A stretch of DNA of 64,000 bases from Zygnema circumcarinatum. Lineage: Eukaryota > Streptophyta > Zygnematophyceae > Zygnematales > Zygnemataceae. The stretch covers positions 1,723,207 to 1,787,206 of the forward strand of contig CM074814.1 of NCBI GenBank assembly GCA_037447605.1, written 5' to 3'. Every line of letters starts with the position of its first letter. The stretch's first letter is position 1. Made by a program: the position numbers and the translations under genes. Shown here in pieces: positions 46,856 through 58,400 of this stretch. The notes below the pieces were generated by a model, which did no database searches, was not told the DNA's origin, and worked only from the letters and a program-made list of their open reading frames with translations.

Positions 46856-48240
46856 AATATATTCCCTGGCAACGATTTTGAGATTTCAGACAGAAGATCG
46901 AATGTGGAGGTATGCTGTTCTGGACTGCTGCGGACTTGTCTGAGCTGTGGTTGTAGCCTTCCGTGGAAAAGGAAGATGTATCTTATAAGTACCAGTCAAT
47001 AAATGTACATAGTTTTTTTGTCAAGTTTGAACCTTTTTTAGCTTTGATTGTTCGATGAAATAGAAAATCAGTCTCGTTCGCGTCTTCGGCAGTCCTCTTC
47101 CACCAGGAGTAGAGGGCCCTTGCAGCATTGTGCTTGGCTCCTCGCCCTATTGGTAGGGTTCCCAAAGCAGATCGATAGAATAAATTTCAGTTGTGAGGAG
47201 GGAAGGGTCGGAAAGTAGAAATGAAATAGTAGAGAATAGCTACAGCGGTCAATTCAGTCGCAGAGTCAGAGGGGGGCTGGCTTTACATGGGAAGGGATGT
47301 AGTCAGTTCAGCTGCTGCTGCACACGCGTTGTACGTGAATACAGTTATACAACGAAAGGCTCCTCGATGGTGAGGTCATTCATTTTTTTTTTTTTCTGAT
47401 TTGGAGTTTGGTTTGAACATCACAGTTTGAAGATCCAGTCATCATACAGAGTTCAATGCAGGAGAAGGAGTCATTGCATGCGAGAATACAACGCATCCAT
47501 GGTGTTACTGGATATAGTAAGTGCTTAAAAATGCCACGAAGAACCCCAGAAATGGTGAGAGTACATGGTCAAGAAAAAAAAAAGGGTATGCTTCGACAAT
47601 ATTTATGCAGACTGACGACCACCTTTGCAGCATGTCAGCCTCAACACAAGCCCTCAGAGGGTTCTTAGGCAAATACAAGTTGCTCAACTGAACTGCAGTA
47701 AAATGTCTACCTCTACTTCCCTGAACGATGAAATATGCTTCACTAAATCCTTCACATCATGCGCCATTGCGTCCTTCAGTCCTTTAGTTGACTTTGCGGT
47801 CTTGCTTTAACCCGTAAAGCGTCGGCAAAAGCTTCAATTTCGACGAGCATCTGCAGTGCTGATCTCAAATCGAAACCAATTTTGCTTAATGGTGCTCCTG
47901 CAGCCAAAACATGTGAAACCTTCAGAAGTTGGTTTAAGCAATACGGCCAAATGCCAAAGGCTTGTCTAGTTGACCCATTTACCTGATGGCGCCAAGAAAC
48001 AGGCAAGAAACGCTTCACAGGAAAATGCCCCCAGCTGCGGCGGCATGGTACAAGAAATACTACATCCTACATGACTAAAGGTGGAGGCTACAGAAAACAA
48101 CCCTCCGCCAAGGAACACAGGCACTCTCTGTTTAACTTCCCTTAAAGTCCATGAGAAGTAGAAATCCAATAGTCTCTTTTCGCAAAGAAATGAAACCAGC
48201 CAAGCAAAGGAGAGACTAAGCAGCGTGGGACTCCTCTTAC
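46856..48240. other. intergenic or 3' region with unassigned minus-strand frames
   Basis: It lies between the lipase stop and the last resolved NDUFB2 exon. It holds a T run near 47382-47395. Minus-strand frames at 47776-47905 and 46983-47165 look weakly coding but match no family I know; the first is discussed as a finding. Part may be NDUFB2 3' UTR. Confidence 0.4.
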
Positions 48241-49437
48241 TTCGCCATGTTCTTCATGTGCTTCATCTCCATGACCATGACCATGGCCATGACCTTCCCA
48301 CGGGTGACGCCACCCCTGTGGAACCAACATGGCCGGTTCACCTGAAGTTAGTAAGATCACTTGAGGAAAAAGACATCCACTTCGCAAAATAGCAAGGGTC
48401 TGTAAGACCCCTATTAGCACAAGTCGGTCCCAGAAAGTCACTTCCGCCAGGTGCAGTTAACGGCTGTTGGTTCTGCAAATGCATTTACTTCAAACAGCCG
48501 ACGATAGAAACCTGCCCGACAACTGGTGAAAGAACGGTTCTATTCATCGCAGAAACAAATAACGCGCCCAAACAACGAAGCGGAAATCCCCATAAGTGCC
48601 TAAAATTCTTAATCAATGGCATTCTGAAGTATGGTCTGAATAAAACTCAAGGATGTGTTGGGACCTGCACTGCATAACTTTAAAACACACGTTTCTTCGT
48701 AGACGTAGCTTACCATGAGAACTGGACCATCCTCCTTTGCCCGGTAAAGAATCCAAAACCTGCAAACTGCTAAACAATCAGTCCCGTTTCGTGGAGGTGA
48801 TGAAGGGTGATAGGCAGCAATCCAATACATACTCGTAAGCTATCAGTCTCAGACAGCAGAGGAATCTGCTACAAATATAAGTCATGGAAGGACTCGGTCA
48901 CACTTGCGAGCATTATTGTGGTAGACATTGTGTGCAGACATAGAATATCTAAACGCATACGCGCACATCTGCTCTGCAGCCTCATGTGAATCTCTAACCC
49001 TAAAACCGGAAAAAAAAAAATGGAGGCGAATGTCCGGTTTCTCTCCTCTCTCTCTCCCTCCCTCTCTTCCTCCTCCTCCAACTTCCCAGTCACAGCTGAT
49101 TTTGGCGTACCACAATTGGCGTACAAAAGAATCTTTGCTAAAGGTGTAATCAACGAATATTAGGATTGCAGGTTCACACTCCAGAAGTGGAACCCATACC
49201 TAAAATGTCCTCAAAACTTGTGATCATTCGAAAATCTACATCTGCCTATCATGAAAAAGGCTATCGCTTTCACCCTGATAATAAAAAGGAGGGTCGTATG
49301 TACCAAGAAAGAGGGAAGCCTCACCACATGATGGAGGCCATGCCGGTGCCCCACATGCGGTGCCATCTCTTGGGCGGATGCAGGGTTAGGCCTTCGTATG
49401 TGATCCCGTGCCCGTTGCCTCCGTGCCCACCCGCCAT
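48241..49437 (-). CDS. NDUFB2: mitochondrial complex I subunit NDUFB2
   Basis: Three exons (49325-49437, 48714-48759, 48241-48315) give 78 residues. The protein is a small single-span accessory subunit of the membrane arm of NADH dehydrogenase. The plant pattern is unmistakable: MAGGHGGNGHGITYEGLTLH, KRWHRMWGTGMASIMW, then FWILYRAKEDGPVLM (the span and its exit) and GWRHPWEGHGHGHGHGDE, a His/Gly-rich tail as in Arabidopsis (about 69 residues). Codon TG|G is split by intron 1. ATG 49437 matches the family start; an upstream in-frame ATG is at 49506. The end is unsettled: either the frame runs on to a stop at 48142, adding 32 atypical residues, or a splice after HEEHGE (GTAAGA donor) leads to a short last exon I could not find. 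It is divergent from prefoldin 1, with 237 bp between starts. Confidence 0.85.
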
Positions 49438-49674
49438 GGCTGCCCCCCTGCGCTCGCCTGCTGCGCGATGGAAAAGCAGAAATTTCTCACTTCCTCTTCC
49501 TGCCACTGCTCTGAGGGGTCTTCGCTTCAGCTCTGTGCGACGACTTGCGACATAATGCGACGGTTTATATAGGGTAATATTGTCGCATGGAGTCGCATGT
49601 TGTCGCAGAGGCTGTTGCTCCGCGTGAGGGATGGAGTGCGCCCAGAGCAGAGTCGCTTGCTGGAGGTGGAAGGA
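49438..49674. promoter_or_regulatory. compact divergent promoter of NDUFB2 and prefoldin 1
   Basis: Only 237 bp separate the starts. It has a TATA-like TTTATATA at 49564-49571 and repeated TGTCGCA words in both orientations (TTGCGACA 49545-49552, TGTCGCA 49581-49587 and 49601-49607). It lacks the GTAC palindrome of the other divergent promoters. If the TATA is used, transcription would start near 49600, past ATG 49597, which favours ATG 49675. Confidence 0.5.
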
Positions 49675-51241
49675 ATGGCGTCGGAGGTGAATAAGGAGGT
49701 GAGTGGAATGAGCTTCTTCTTCAAGAAGCTTCTTCTTCTATCTTGTAATTGAAATGATTTTCCTTGGAATCCACGGATGTTGCAAGCATGCTTATGTTGT
49801 ATTGGAGCTTCAGGATTCGAAAAGGTGTGCAAGCAGATGGCTTGCTGAAGGGCCCTTTCCACGTGCTGAGGTGAAGCAGGGATGCTTTCCAGGCCTTCGT
49901 GGAGCTGCAAGGTCGGCTTCTCACTACCGACAGGCAGCTGAAGCAGGTGATAATTCGTATCAATTGACTTTCTATGCATATAATTTGAGCATATCTCCAT
50001 CTAGGCATGCATCGAGGCTTCTTAAGATTAAACTGTATGAATAGGAATCGGTCCAATGTATTACGATCATTCATAAATTGTTTGCACTCTTGTTCTCTGC
50101 TTTTGAATGAAATACTGTTCGTTTATTTGGCCTGAACTTAATTGTAGCGAGACTATAGGATTCTCGGAGCCTGCTGCGAGCATCGGTCGTGACGTGTCGT
50201 TGCGTCATTTGTGTCAATGGAGTAGGTTGTCGCACAAACGAGGTTTCATGAGGCAGAAAGAAAGCGGGCGTTCCTGACGTTACAGGAGCTTCAAGAACTT
50301 CCTGAAAACACAAAAACGTACAGAGCTGTAGGTGAGGTCCCGTTTCTTTGGAACTTACAGAACAAGCTGATGTGAGAATAAGCTGATCATTCTTTTGCAT
50401 TAGCTCGCGCATTGTACAGAAGTGTATGTGCTTTGCATTCTACAAAGCAGAAACTCACGGCAGTAGGAACCGTTTTGTTGGCCGGCCTTTCACGCTGCAT
50501 ACGTTGGAGTTCTATTGAGGTATTTCATGCAGGGGATACTCTTGGTCTGCAGACCAGCGGGGGAAAGGCCGGCCGCCCAAGAAACGACGATCTTTCTTTT
50601 TGTAATGCTTACCTTGTTGCCAGCTAATGTATTTGCGCCCCGTTCTGATTGAATGTATTGGCATGGTCGTGTTGCCGTGTTGTGCAGGCAAAGCGTAAGT
50701 TCGTCATCGCACAAGAGTACCTTGAATTAGCTGGTTTTGGAGAGGAGCTTGGAGGCTTTGTCGGGCTCAGTAGGAGTCCCTAATTACTCTGCTTCTTTTG
50801 ATTCACCTAAACATGCAGTGGAGAAGGCGCATCTTTTCCCTACAATGATTTAGGAGGAACAATGTTTTACAGATAATCGTTTTGGAACACTTTGCAGGTT
50901 TGTGCTCCAATCGATTGATGATTTGCGCAAGGAGTTAGAAGAAAAGGCAGAGGAATCCACGAAATCCTTAACTGGTTTGCAGGTGAGTTGAATCCGAGAA
51001 ACTATCTGTCACTCATTTTAAGTTACGTTGCTGATGGCTTTTACGAGACAGTATCCATGTCAAACTCATCGTGGATCCATTGAGAAGATAGTGTTGAATC
51101 GATCGTGTTCGCGGTTGAGCTCTGCAGGTCCGGAAGGAGCACTTGGAGAGGCTAATGAAGGACGTCGAGACCAATTTCAAGGAGCTTATTGAACAGTCAC
51201 CTGCTTTGATTCAGCAAGTGGCAAGGAAAGCCATGGCTTGA
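49675..51241 (+). CDS. PFD1: prefoldin subunit 1
   Basis: Seven exons give 137 residues: 49675-49698, 49814-49824 (11 nt), 49880-49946, 50226-50331, 50688-50694 (7 nt), 50898-50982, 51128-51241. Prefoldin is a cytosolic hexamer that hands unfolded actin and tubulin to chaperonin; subunit 1 is a beta-type subunit with two helices and a central hairpin. Seen: MASEVNKE (compare plant MADEANR), DAFQAFVELQGRLLTTDRQL, KRAFLTLQELQELPENTKTY, then VGKAFVLQSIDDLRKEL and a C-terminal coiled coil (REHLERL-like, here RKEHLERLMKDVETNFKEL). Without the two microexons the frame breaks; with them both the phase and the family residues (DSKR; VGKA) fit. An in-frame ATG at 49597 would add 26 residues but lies at the expected transcription start. 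Confidence 0.9.
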
Positions 51242-51800
51242 GTAGATTTGTGTGAGTCAAGAGATGCAAGAACAAGAGCCTCTTTCATAGAGGAGCTGCT
51301 AGGCCGCCTTTTGTAGCACTTCCATTTGCTCATGATAGACAAAGATAGTACCGAAACTTCAGGTGATTCATTGTAGTCAGATTCTAACAAGGGGAATCAG
51401 AAGGAAGAGAAAGCGAAGGTGGGAATGACCGAGAGGTATTTTCGGTCGATTTAAAGTTAGAGCAAAAACATCCTTACAACTCCCCTGGAGGCTTTCACGG
51501 CAAGTAAGCGAATGGTCTGTAGTACGCAGAAGGAAGAAATGATGCGGAAGGCTCTCTCGGGGCTATCTGACCCGCCTTATAGATGCGAAGTGTGTCTTCG
51601 TACAAGTGGTTTGCATGAAGAAACTAAGAAAATGCTCTCTGTGTGCTCGAACAGGGAGACGAAGTACGTCGTCAGTGTAGGCAGCGAAGTATTTGAGGGG
51701 TTTGAGAAGGTTCGGACTCACTCCATGCAAACCGTGGCGGCGTAAACGCTCTTCGTCTCCTTCGCCGAGAGTCGCTTCGTGTCATTCCATGCGCAGTCGA
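51242..51800. other. no gene seen; 3' flank of prefoldin 1
   Basis: A + frame at 51512-51745 shows no family pattern. The first few hundred bases are probably 3' UTR. Confidence 0.5.
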
Positions 51801-51807
51801 GGGATGC

Positions 51808-52245
51808 AGACCTCGCGTGGACCCCCCCCCCCTCTCTCCCCTTAAGGGTTTCGCCCTCTCGGTGCATGCCAAGGCGTCACAGAGCGAAGTGCTTCAAAAG
51901 ATGGTGGTGCTTGCTTTTGGTGGTCTCTTCTCTTTTTTTCCTTGCTCGTTTCGTTTTTCATCGCTCGACAACATCATGTTTGGAAAGGGCTAGCAATAGA
52001 TAAACATGTGCTTGTACATGAAGGTCTTTTTTTGGGTTTTAAAATACCAAAAAAAAAACAAACGTCCATGTTGCTGGCCTATCCGAACACCGCAGAGCGA
52101 TGAAGGTGGAAGCGAACAAGAAAAAACAAGAGTAGACTGCCAAAAGTAAGCACCACCATCCTCTGAAACACTCCGTTTTTCAGCCTCTTGGCATGCACTG
52201 AGAGGGCGCTAGAGAGAGGGTAAAAAGGGCGGGTATTCCACGCCA
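51808..52245. repeat. imperfect foldback (inverted duplication), arms about 150 bp
   Basis: The arm at about 51808-51965 matches the reverse complement of about 52085-52245; shared words include GTGCATGCCAAG, AGATGGTGGTGCTT or GGATGGTGGTGCTT, and TTCATCGCTC. Spacer about 120 bp. Each arm can be read as a similar hydrophobic peptide (VVLAFGGL; VVLTFGSL), so the arms may derive from an exon or a transposon end. It lies in the 5' region of the PRXL2-like gene. Confidence 0.65.
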
Positions 52246-52254
52246 TGTCCGCAG

Positions 52255-52302
52255 CCCTAGCTCTCTCACACAGAGAGCGAGACAGAGAGCGAGAGAGAGA
52301 AG
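52255..52302. repeat. GA-rich tract upstream of the PRXL2-like gene
   Basis: GAGAGCGAGACAGAGAGCGA-type repeat, probably in the promoter or 5' UTR. Confidence 0.6.
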
Positions 52303-52451
52303 ACTCTATTGCGGAAATGCGGTTGGCTTTCCAATGGCAACTCGCCACGTAAGCAATTCATACACGTGCCTACTTTCATTGGTCGACTTCAGTTCGCTTT
52401 CGTGAGAAGGGCTCGCATTCCTCCTCGAGTCAGGGTGCTTTCTCCTCCGGC

Positions 52452-55055
52452 ATGGCGGCCATGGCGGGCTGCTCCGCGGCTGTCGCCTGGGGAGGGCCGT
52501 GCAGAGAGGGGCTCCTTCAAGTGAGCACAGCCTCGTCGCCTCCCACAGGGGCGGCTGCTTCCAATAGGTCTTCTCTATGCGTGCGAACTGCTCGCTATGG
52601 GTTTGTGCTCGCTGCTACTCCAAAGTATGTGCCCAGGAACGTTTGCTATCGGATATCGGCATCGCAAGGTTCTGGTTTGTTTCTTCCCTCTCCAGTGCCG
52701 TTGAGGGCCATGCTTGTGAAAATGCTGTTGTTCCTCCAAGCATGCATGCAGCCGTAGGAAAGGTCAGTGTGTCTGTATTGAGCGGCTTTTAGGTTTGTAG
52801 AGCCAGTGAAGAATGTGAAGGGTAAGAAATTATGAGGCAGAAGTAACCCATTAATTACCAAGAAATTTTTAAGTAAAATAAATGCACCTAAGCGAGTAAG
52901 GCTGTTTATTTTGAATTTTATTATTTTTGGCATATATGCTCTGGAGCAGAGGCCGGCCAGAGCGCAGTGAGTGTTGTCAGCCCCGGCAATCCCAGCAGTC
53001 TGTCTTCTTTGTTTCAAGGAGTTGAAGTCCTGAGTACAACTGGTGAGCGGCTGCCTGTGCTCGACCTCTGGCGAGAGCGAAGGGTTGTAGTAGCTTGGGC
53101 GCGCCATTTCGGGTAAGATGCTTTAATACCAGGGTTCAAAATGCAAAGCATAGCACTCTATGCGCCTCTTGTTATGTGGGCATAGTTCCTAGAAGGACTT
53201 AAAATGTACATCAAGTACGTACTCACTCTTCACTGTCGATGAGGTTTTATATGTTGAATGGCCAAAGTAACAACTTCAAATTGTGTGTTTTGGGAGATCC
53301 AGTCCATTTCCACAAAGTAGTCATTTTTGAAAATGAGTTGTGCAGCATGTATTCAACTTTTGGGCCCATCAAGCACGTGCTGGATTTTAGAATAATTTTA
53401 ATGATACTGACTTGATCTCAGTTTCATTGTAAGCTCCTAAAGTAACCAGTCAATGTCCAACCCCCACTTCTATACATGCTACAAGTCTAAGTTTAGGACA
53501 CATTTGCCTGAGGGACTTGCTTGTTCATGAGTAATATAACGTTTTTCGTGTAGGATGACGTTCCTTTGACTAAAATAGCTGTTGTTATGTCGTTTTGCCA
53601 TCCTCCAGTTGCCTTCTGTGCAAGAAGAGGGCAGTACAACTCCTCCAAAAAAAGGTGTATTTTCTAACTGATGCTCTTGTTGAAGCCAAGACGATGGAGC
53701 GAAGGCCTTCGCACAATAGATTAGGATACATTTTATGAGAAATCAAAATCTTGAGCACTTTGCACTAAAGGGAGAAGGCAGATTACAAGAGTTCAATATT
53801 TGTTCTGGAGCACTGGATTTTGAAGACAACAGCTTTCAAATGAGTTTATGCGACTGTACACAGTCCTGCTGCAGGATGATTTGGAAAGGGCAGGGGTAGC
53901 CCTTATCATTATTGGGCCTGGGAGTCCGGAGCAGGTGTGTTCGCTTCTCCCCGTCCTTTTCACCTGATTGATTGATCTGCATACTTTTGGCTGGCAGACC
54001 AGCATTTGGAGCTGTTAGGCGCAACCAGGGCAAGTAGCATGTAGAGGTTATTGGAGCATGCTCTAATTTCAAGCTATTTCCAAAACATCACAATGATTCT
54101 GAAGGGAGAATAGGGCCGGCTGATCTGTGGTTGTTGCACAGGCCGAGTCCTTCAAATATCAGACCAGTTTCCCAGGAGGTGAGGAGCTCCCTGTCAGAAA
54201 AAGGGAAACTAATGGCAATCTGTTGGATAGGTCGAACCCTCCATGTTATCCTGGTGAACTAGCTCGTTTAGTTGACACTTAACTGCGACAGTTATAGGGC
54301 TGCCTCTTGGAGTATTCTGAGCAGGGAAGGAAGAGGGTCTGCAGAGGTATATGCTGATCCGACCTTTGCAACTTTCAAGCAGCTCGGCTTCGTGTCCGGT
54401 TCAGGCTCCGTCTTCACGCCAAAGGTAAGGATTCCCGAATAGTCCAGAAAACCTGACTTTCAAAGGCCACCACTACGGCATGTTGTGATAAGAAACCGCC
54501 TGAAAATACCCCTCCAGAATGAGCTGTCCTTTTCTATAGAATGCTAATAACTAAGAGCTAGCGGGCCCGGCTGCAGGCTTTGGTCAATCTCATAGGCGCT
54601 TCTTTGGAGGGTTTCCGGCAAGACTGGGGGCTGTCCCTGCAGCGCGACACCGTGTTTAAGGGGGCGTGGTGGGCATCCCCCCCCTCTCATCCGCCAGGCA
54701 GAACGTGCCAAGCTGCCACCGTTCAGTTGACGCATTAGGATCTCATGGAAATCGGGACTTCTCTCCTGTGCAGGCAGCAGGGCGGCGTCATGGTGGCAGG
54801 GCCCGGCACAGACCGTCTGCATTTCCTCTTCAAGGTTGGTCTATTGCTTTCGTTGTCTAGGTTTTCGCATTTTCATTAGGCATGTCTGTTTGCTTTTTTG
54901 TTGAGTTGCGAAAGCGTCTGAAAGAATGAGAGGACTCCGTTGGAGAAATGCTGCAAAATTGACGTTGTCTGATGGTGCTTCATTTGCTGCAGGATGCGGA
55001 GGCGGGGGATGAGCCTGACTGGGAGGAGGTGACGGCTGCAGCGCTGCAGGACTGA
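52452..55055 (+). CDS. PRXL2/AAED1-like thioredoxin-fold protein, probably plastid-targeted
   Basis: Ten exons give 279 residues: 52452-52624, 52696-52762, 52952-53112, 53609-53654, 53875-53934, 54142-54178, 54345-54424, 54577-54668, 54774-54834, 54993-55055. This AhpC/TSA-related family (plant member At2g37240) has a thioredoxin fold and is thought to act in thiol redox reactions; its substrate is not established. Seen: Ala/Ser-rich transit-like N-terminus, ERLPVLDLWRERRVVVAWAR, a CxxC motif GCLLCKKR (Cys 135 and 138) formed across an intron, GVALIIIGPGSPEQA, EVYADPTFATFKQLGF, SLEGFRQDWGLSLQRD, QQGGVMVAGPG and the acidic tail DAEAGDEPDWEE. Intron 1 is 71 bp. The boundary at 52952 has alternative acceptors (52950 is also preceded by AG but breaks phase). 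It is tandem to prefoldin 1 and convergent with QTRT2. Confidence 0.9.
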
Positions 55056-55444
55056 GTATGGCTGCCTGTGTGTCCGTTGCACATCACGGAGGCTGTAATT
55101 CAATCTTGAAGATCGGCCTTCAAACAACTAAGTGTATAGTAGGCTTTGCAAACAATTCATTGTATAAAAAAATTATTGTTAAAATTCACGGTGGAATCCC
55201 GCTGTTTTGTATAAAATTGAAAAGGAGCTGTCCAGCAGGCAGGAAGAAACTTCGTTCAACTCCTCGAATCGAAATTAGCTACAAACGTTCAAATCTCATT
55301 CCGCCACTTGAATTAGTCGAAAAATGGTTATCCAATTGCGGCACAGAGTACGGCCTGCAATAACCATTTGCTGCGCCAATCCCGCTCTCCAAAAGGTTTC
55401 ACTGTGGGCCCACCGCCTGCGCCAATCCCGCTCTCCAAAAGGTT
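55056..55444. other. convergent 3' interval between the PRXL2-like and QTRT2 genes
   Basis: These 389 bp include the left unit of a 46-bp tandem duplication that continues into the QTRT2 stop region. No gene seen. Confidence 0.6.
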
Positions 55445-55464
55445 TCACTGTGGGCCCACCGCCT
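55371..55464. repeat. 46-bp tandem duplication spanning the QTRT2 stop codon
   Basis: A block starting CTGCGCCAATCCCGCTCTCC is present twice at a spacing of 46 bp (55371 and 55417), identical by eye to CCACCGCCT. The right unit contains the used stop (55445-55447); the left unit holds its copy. Confidence 0.85.
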
Positions 55465-58400
55465 CCTCCTCTCCTCTCTGCCTCAGCTGTAAGAACCAGC
55501 TCCTGTACTCCTCAAAGCGTCCCTCCACAATAGCCTCACGGATGTGCCGAAAGAATCCCAAATAGTGATGCGTGTTGTGGCTGCACGCCATGTATACGTA
55601 AGGCATGTAAACTGTGCATGAGAGGCGTGAAGGAGAGAAAGGAGGGAGACAAACCGAAACATGGAGCAAAATGGAATGGGGGAGGTTCTATCGAAAAGCG
55701 CAAGCAGACATTTGGGAAGCAGGGTGTCTTGAACTAGAGACAATTGAATGAAAAAATTGAGGGGGACTACTTTTCTGGAGGGTTAGGTCCGTCCGGAATG
55801 CCAAATGTTGGCGATCTTGTTTCTGTTGTTTGGGACCGAGCTCTGAAACCACTCGGATTCAGTGAACCTATGTGAGATCCTTGAGGGGACAGAAAGGGGT
55901 CTCACTCACATATTGAGAAGAACTTCCGCCAGCATTTCATGGGTGTTCAGGAGATGATGAATGTATGCGCGCGTATGGGAGCGGCATGCGTAGCAGGTGC
56001 AGCCTTCCAGGAGGGGAGCCCGACTCAGCCTATCAAGAGGTTCATCAAATGGTGCCACATAGCCAAAAAGAAAATGAGATGATGCTGCTCTACAACGGCG
56101 ATTCGTATGCATAAGCGAAAGGAGCGGAGGGAATATCCTTCAAGCGGCAAAATACCAAAAAGAGGTGGAGGGGGAATGTGACAAGTTGAAGCGGTGAGTA
56201 TACTTATAGGAGAGGGATCGAAGGTTTATCTTCATCGAATCAGAACCCTCCCAGGCATCTGCAGCTCTTTGAGCAGCTTCCTCCTTCTCCTCATTCTGCT
56301 CTCTGAGCGGAAACACAAGGGCATATCCAGCCATTGTGAGGTGGTGCGGATACCTGTCTCCACAGTTAAGTTTCAACTTCAGGAAACAGGAGCAATCATG
56401 CAGAAAGGACTCGTTCAGCAGTGCAACATGCAGTCCACAAAGGAGGATACGTGGAGTCAAAAAGGTCGAGGCCATGAGCGACACCTTGAAGCACCTCCTC
56501 TGCAGTCACAACATTAGGGACAAGCCATAAACGTCAGAAAAAACATCAGTTCAGAGCGTAGATGTAAAACTGAACAGAAGGTCTTAGGCAATGTTCGGGA
56601 GCAAAACAATGACTGGAACGGATCAAAACAACTTTCTACTCAAACTGCCTTAATACAATTCTGACGTTGCGCATTCAATTAGGCAATGGAGAGTGAAAGG
56701 AAGCTATCAGAATTGGCAACCTTAAACGCTGTTATAGCAGGACAGGACTTTACCAGGCATGCCCAGGCCTCCTACATGGCGTACTTTTGATGCTGGTAAC
56801 ACCTCCTGCGTTCGACAGCAGCAAACACAAGCACAGCCAATCACTGACTATGGAATTAAGTGAGAAATACTAAACAGTAAAAGATACTGACCGAAGCAGA
56901 AACCGACTCAAATCTGCTGTGTGCGCTTCAGGCGTCTTCGCTGTGTTCCGCCTTTATAAATTTTCTGTGCACCGTTGTATGCAGTCCTGTCTTAATGAAG
57001 GTTCGAACCAGATCTTGACTTATTCTTTAAATGATTAAGTCTCTCATGCATGAGTCTTTGTCAAAGAATACATTTGACCTATAAAGCACCCTTCTGAATT
57101 CACCCTTCTCACCCTACATAGTCCACTCTATTCACATGTCCCTCGAAGTTATGCAGCTAAAATTGTAAGCCGTTACAGCCTATCTGGTCCTATCTGGTCC
57201 TTCTGCTTACTGTTGTTCCATGCTCACAATGACCGCCTGAAGAAGAGAGGCACGCTCGTCCAGAGTTTCTCCCAAACCGAACCCCGCCAATTGGAAGCCT
57301 AAAAGCATAAACGCACCGTGCATCAGACAGTAAGGAACAGTCATTTACTCTCGTGCATTTGACAGGTCAGAGACTGGCAGATCATAAACTGAAAAGTTCC
57401 CGGAGAGTTCCGAATATACAAGGGATCAAGGGATCTACAAGGGATCTACACGTAATTCCGCCGAGAGTTCACGACCAGCAATGGCCGACAATGGCTGCAG
57501 AGACCTTCGTTGGCCTCGTCAACATCTCTCTTTATAAGAACCATTTTTTGACGCAATTGACTACACCATTCCAAACTTAACCTTCAGAAACTTAACCGAT
57601 GAGTTATGTGCCAACTTGCCCTTGCACGCAGTTTCTGGCCAGAGGGATACCTGCAACTGGTCTTTGCACTGTTTCAGTTGCAGAGAGCCGTCTCTCAGCC
57701 GCAGAGCTACCACCGACCACCACACCGAGCAAGTTTTTTGTGTGCACCTGATCACTTCAATGAGCACAAACATTCCAAAAACGTCCGACTGGCATTACTC
57801 ACACCAACCCGGCATGGTTTTTCTATCCTTTTTCCTACTCCTCACATCCTTTCAGCAGCTTGACTAGTGAAGCACGGGAAACCAATGGACTGTTGACTGT
57901 ACATTACGGCACTCATTTACTGGACTACAGAACTCTTGAAAGGATTGGCGAGGCTTTTGAAGTAGATTCAAAGTAGTCAGAGTCCCACAACCCCGCATTT
58001 GCCTGAGAAGGCATATACCCCTATGATTAATTCGCATAAATTTGTAATAATCAAAGCATTCTCCTTGAAACTCTTCACACAGTGCGTGACAACACAATGC
58101 AGGCTTACCGTTCTCAAGCTCAAACACTTATCCAGCCATTCTAATGTCCTGCTGACAGACAGTCGCGTTCTTTTCAATGATACGCTTGTCTCAACCTCAT
58201 CAGGCAGAGCAGCATATAGATCCGGTCGAAGCGCGTTCACCACCTCCATATACTTCTCACAGTTGATCTGAAAACAAAGGAGAAACATCACGCTGAAACT
58301 TACATCAGACCTCCACCCAATTTCCAATTCTTCAGGACACAAATGGAAAACGCCACCCTTAATATTCTCTCCTTAGCATGCACAATTTCATGACATAGAA

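Noticed and set aside
49597-49674. Prefoldin 1 start at ATG 49597 with a mitochondrial-looking leader
   Set aside because: Prefoldin is cytosolic, the conserved start is MASEVNKE at 49675, and the TATA-like box would place the mRNA start at or after 49597.
50412-50627. Frame of 71 residues on + within prefoldin 1
   Set aside because: It lies in an intron between two phase-matched exons and has no family pattern.
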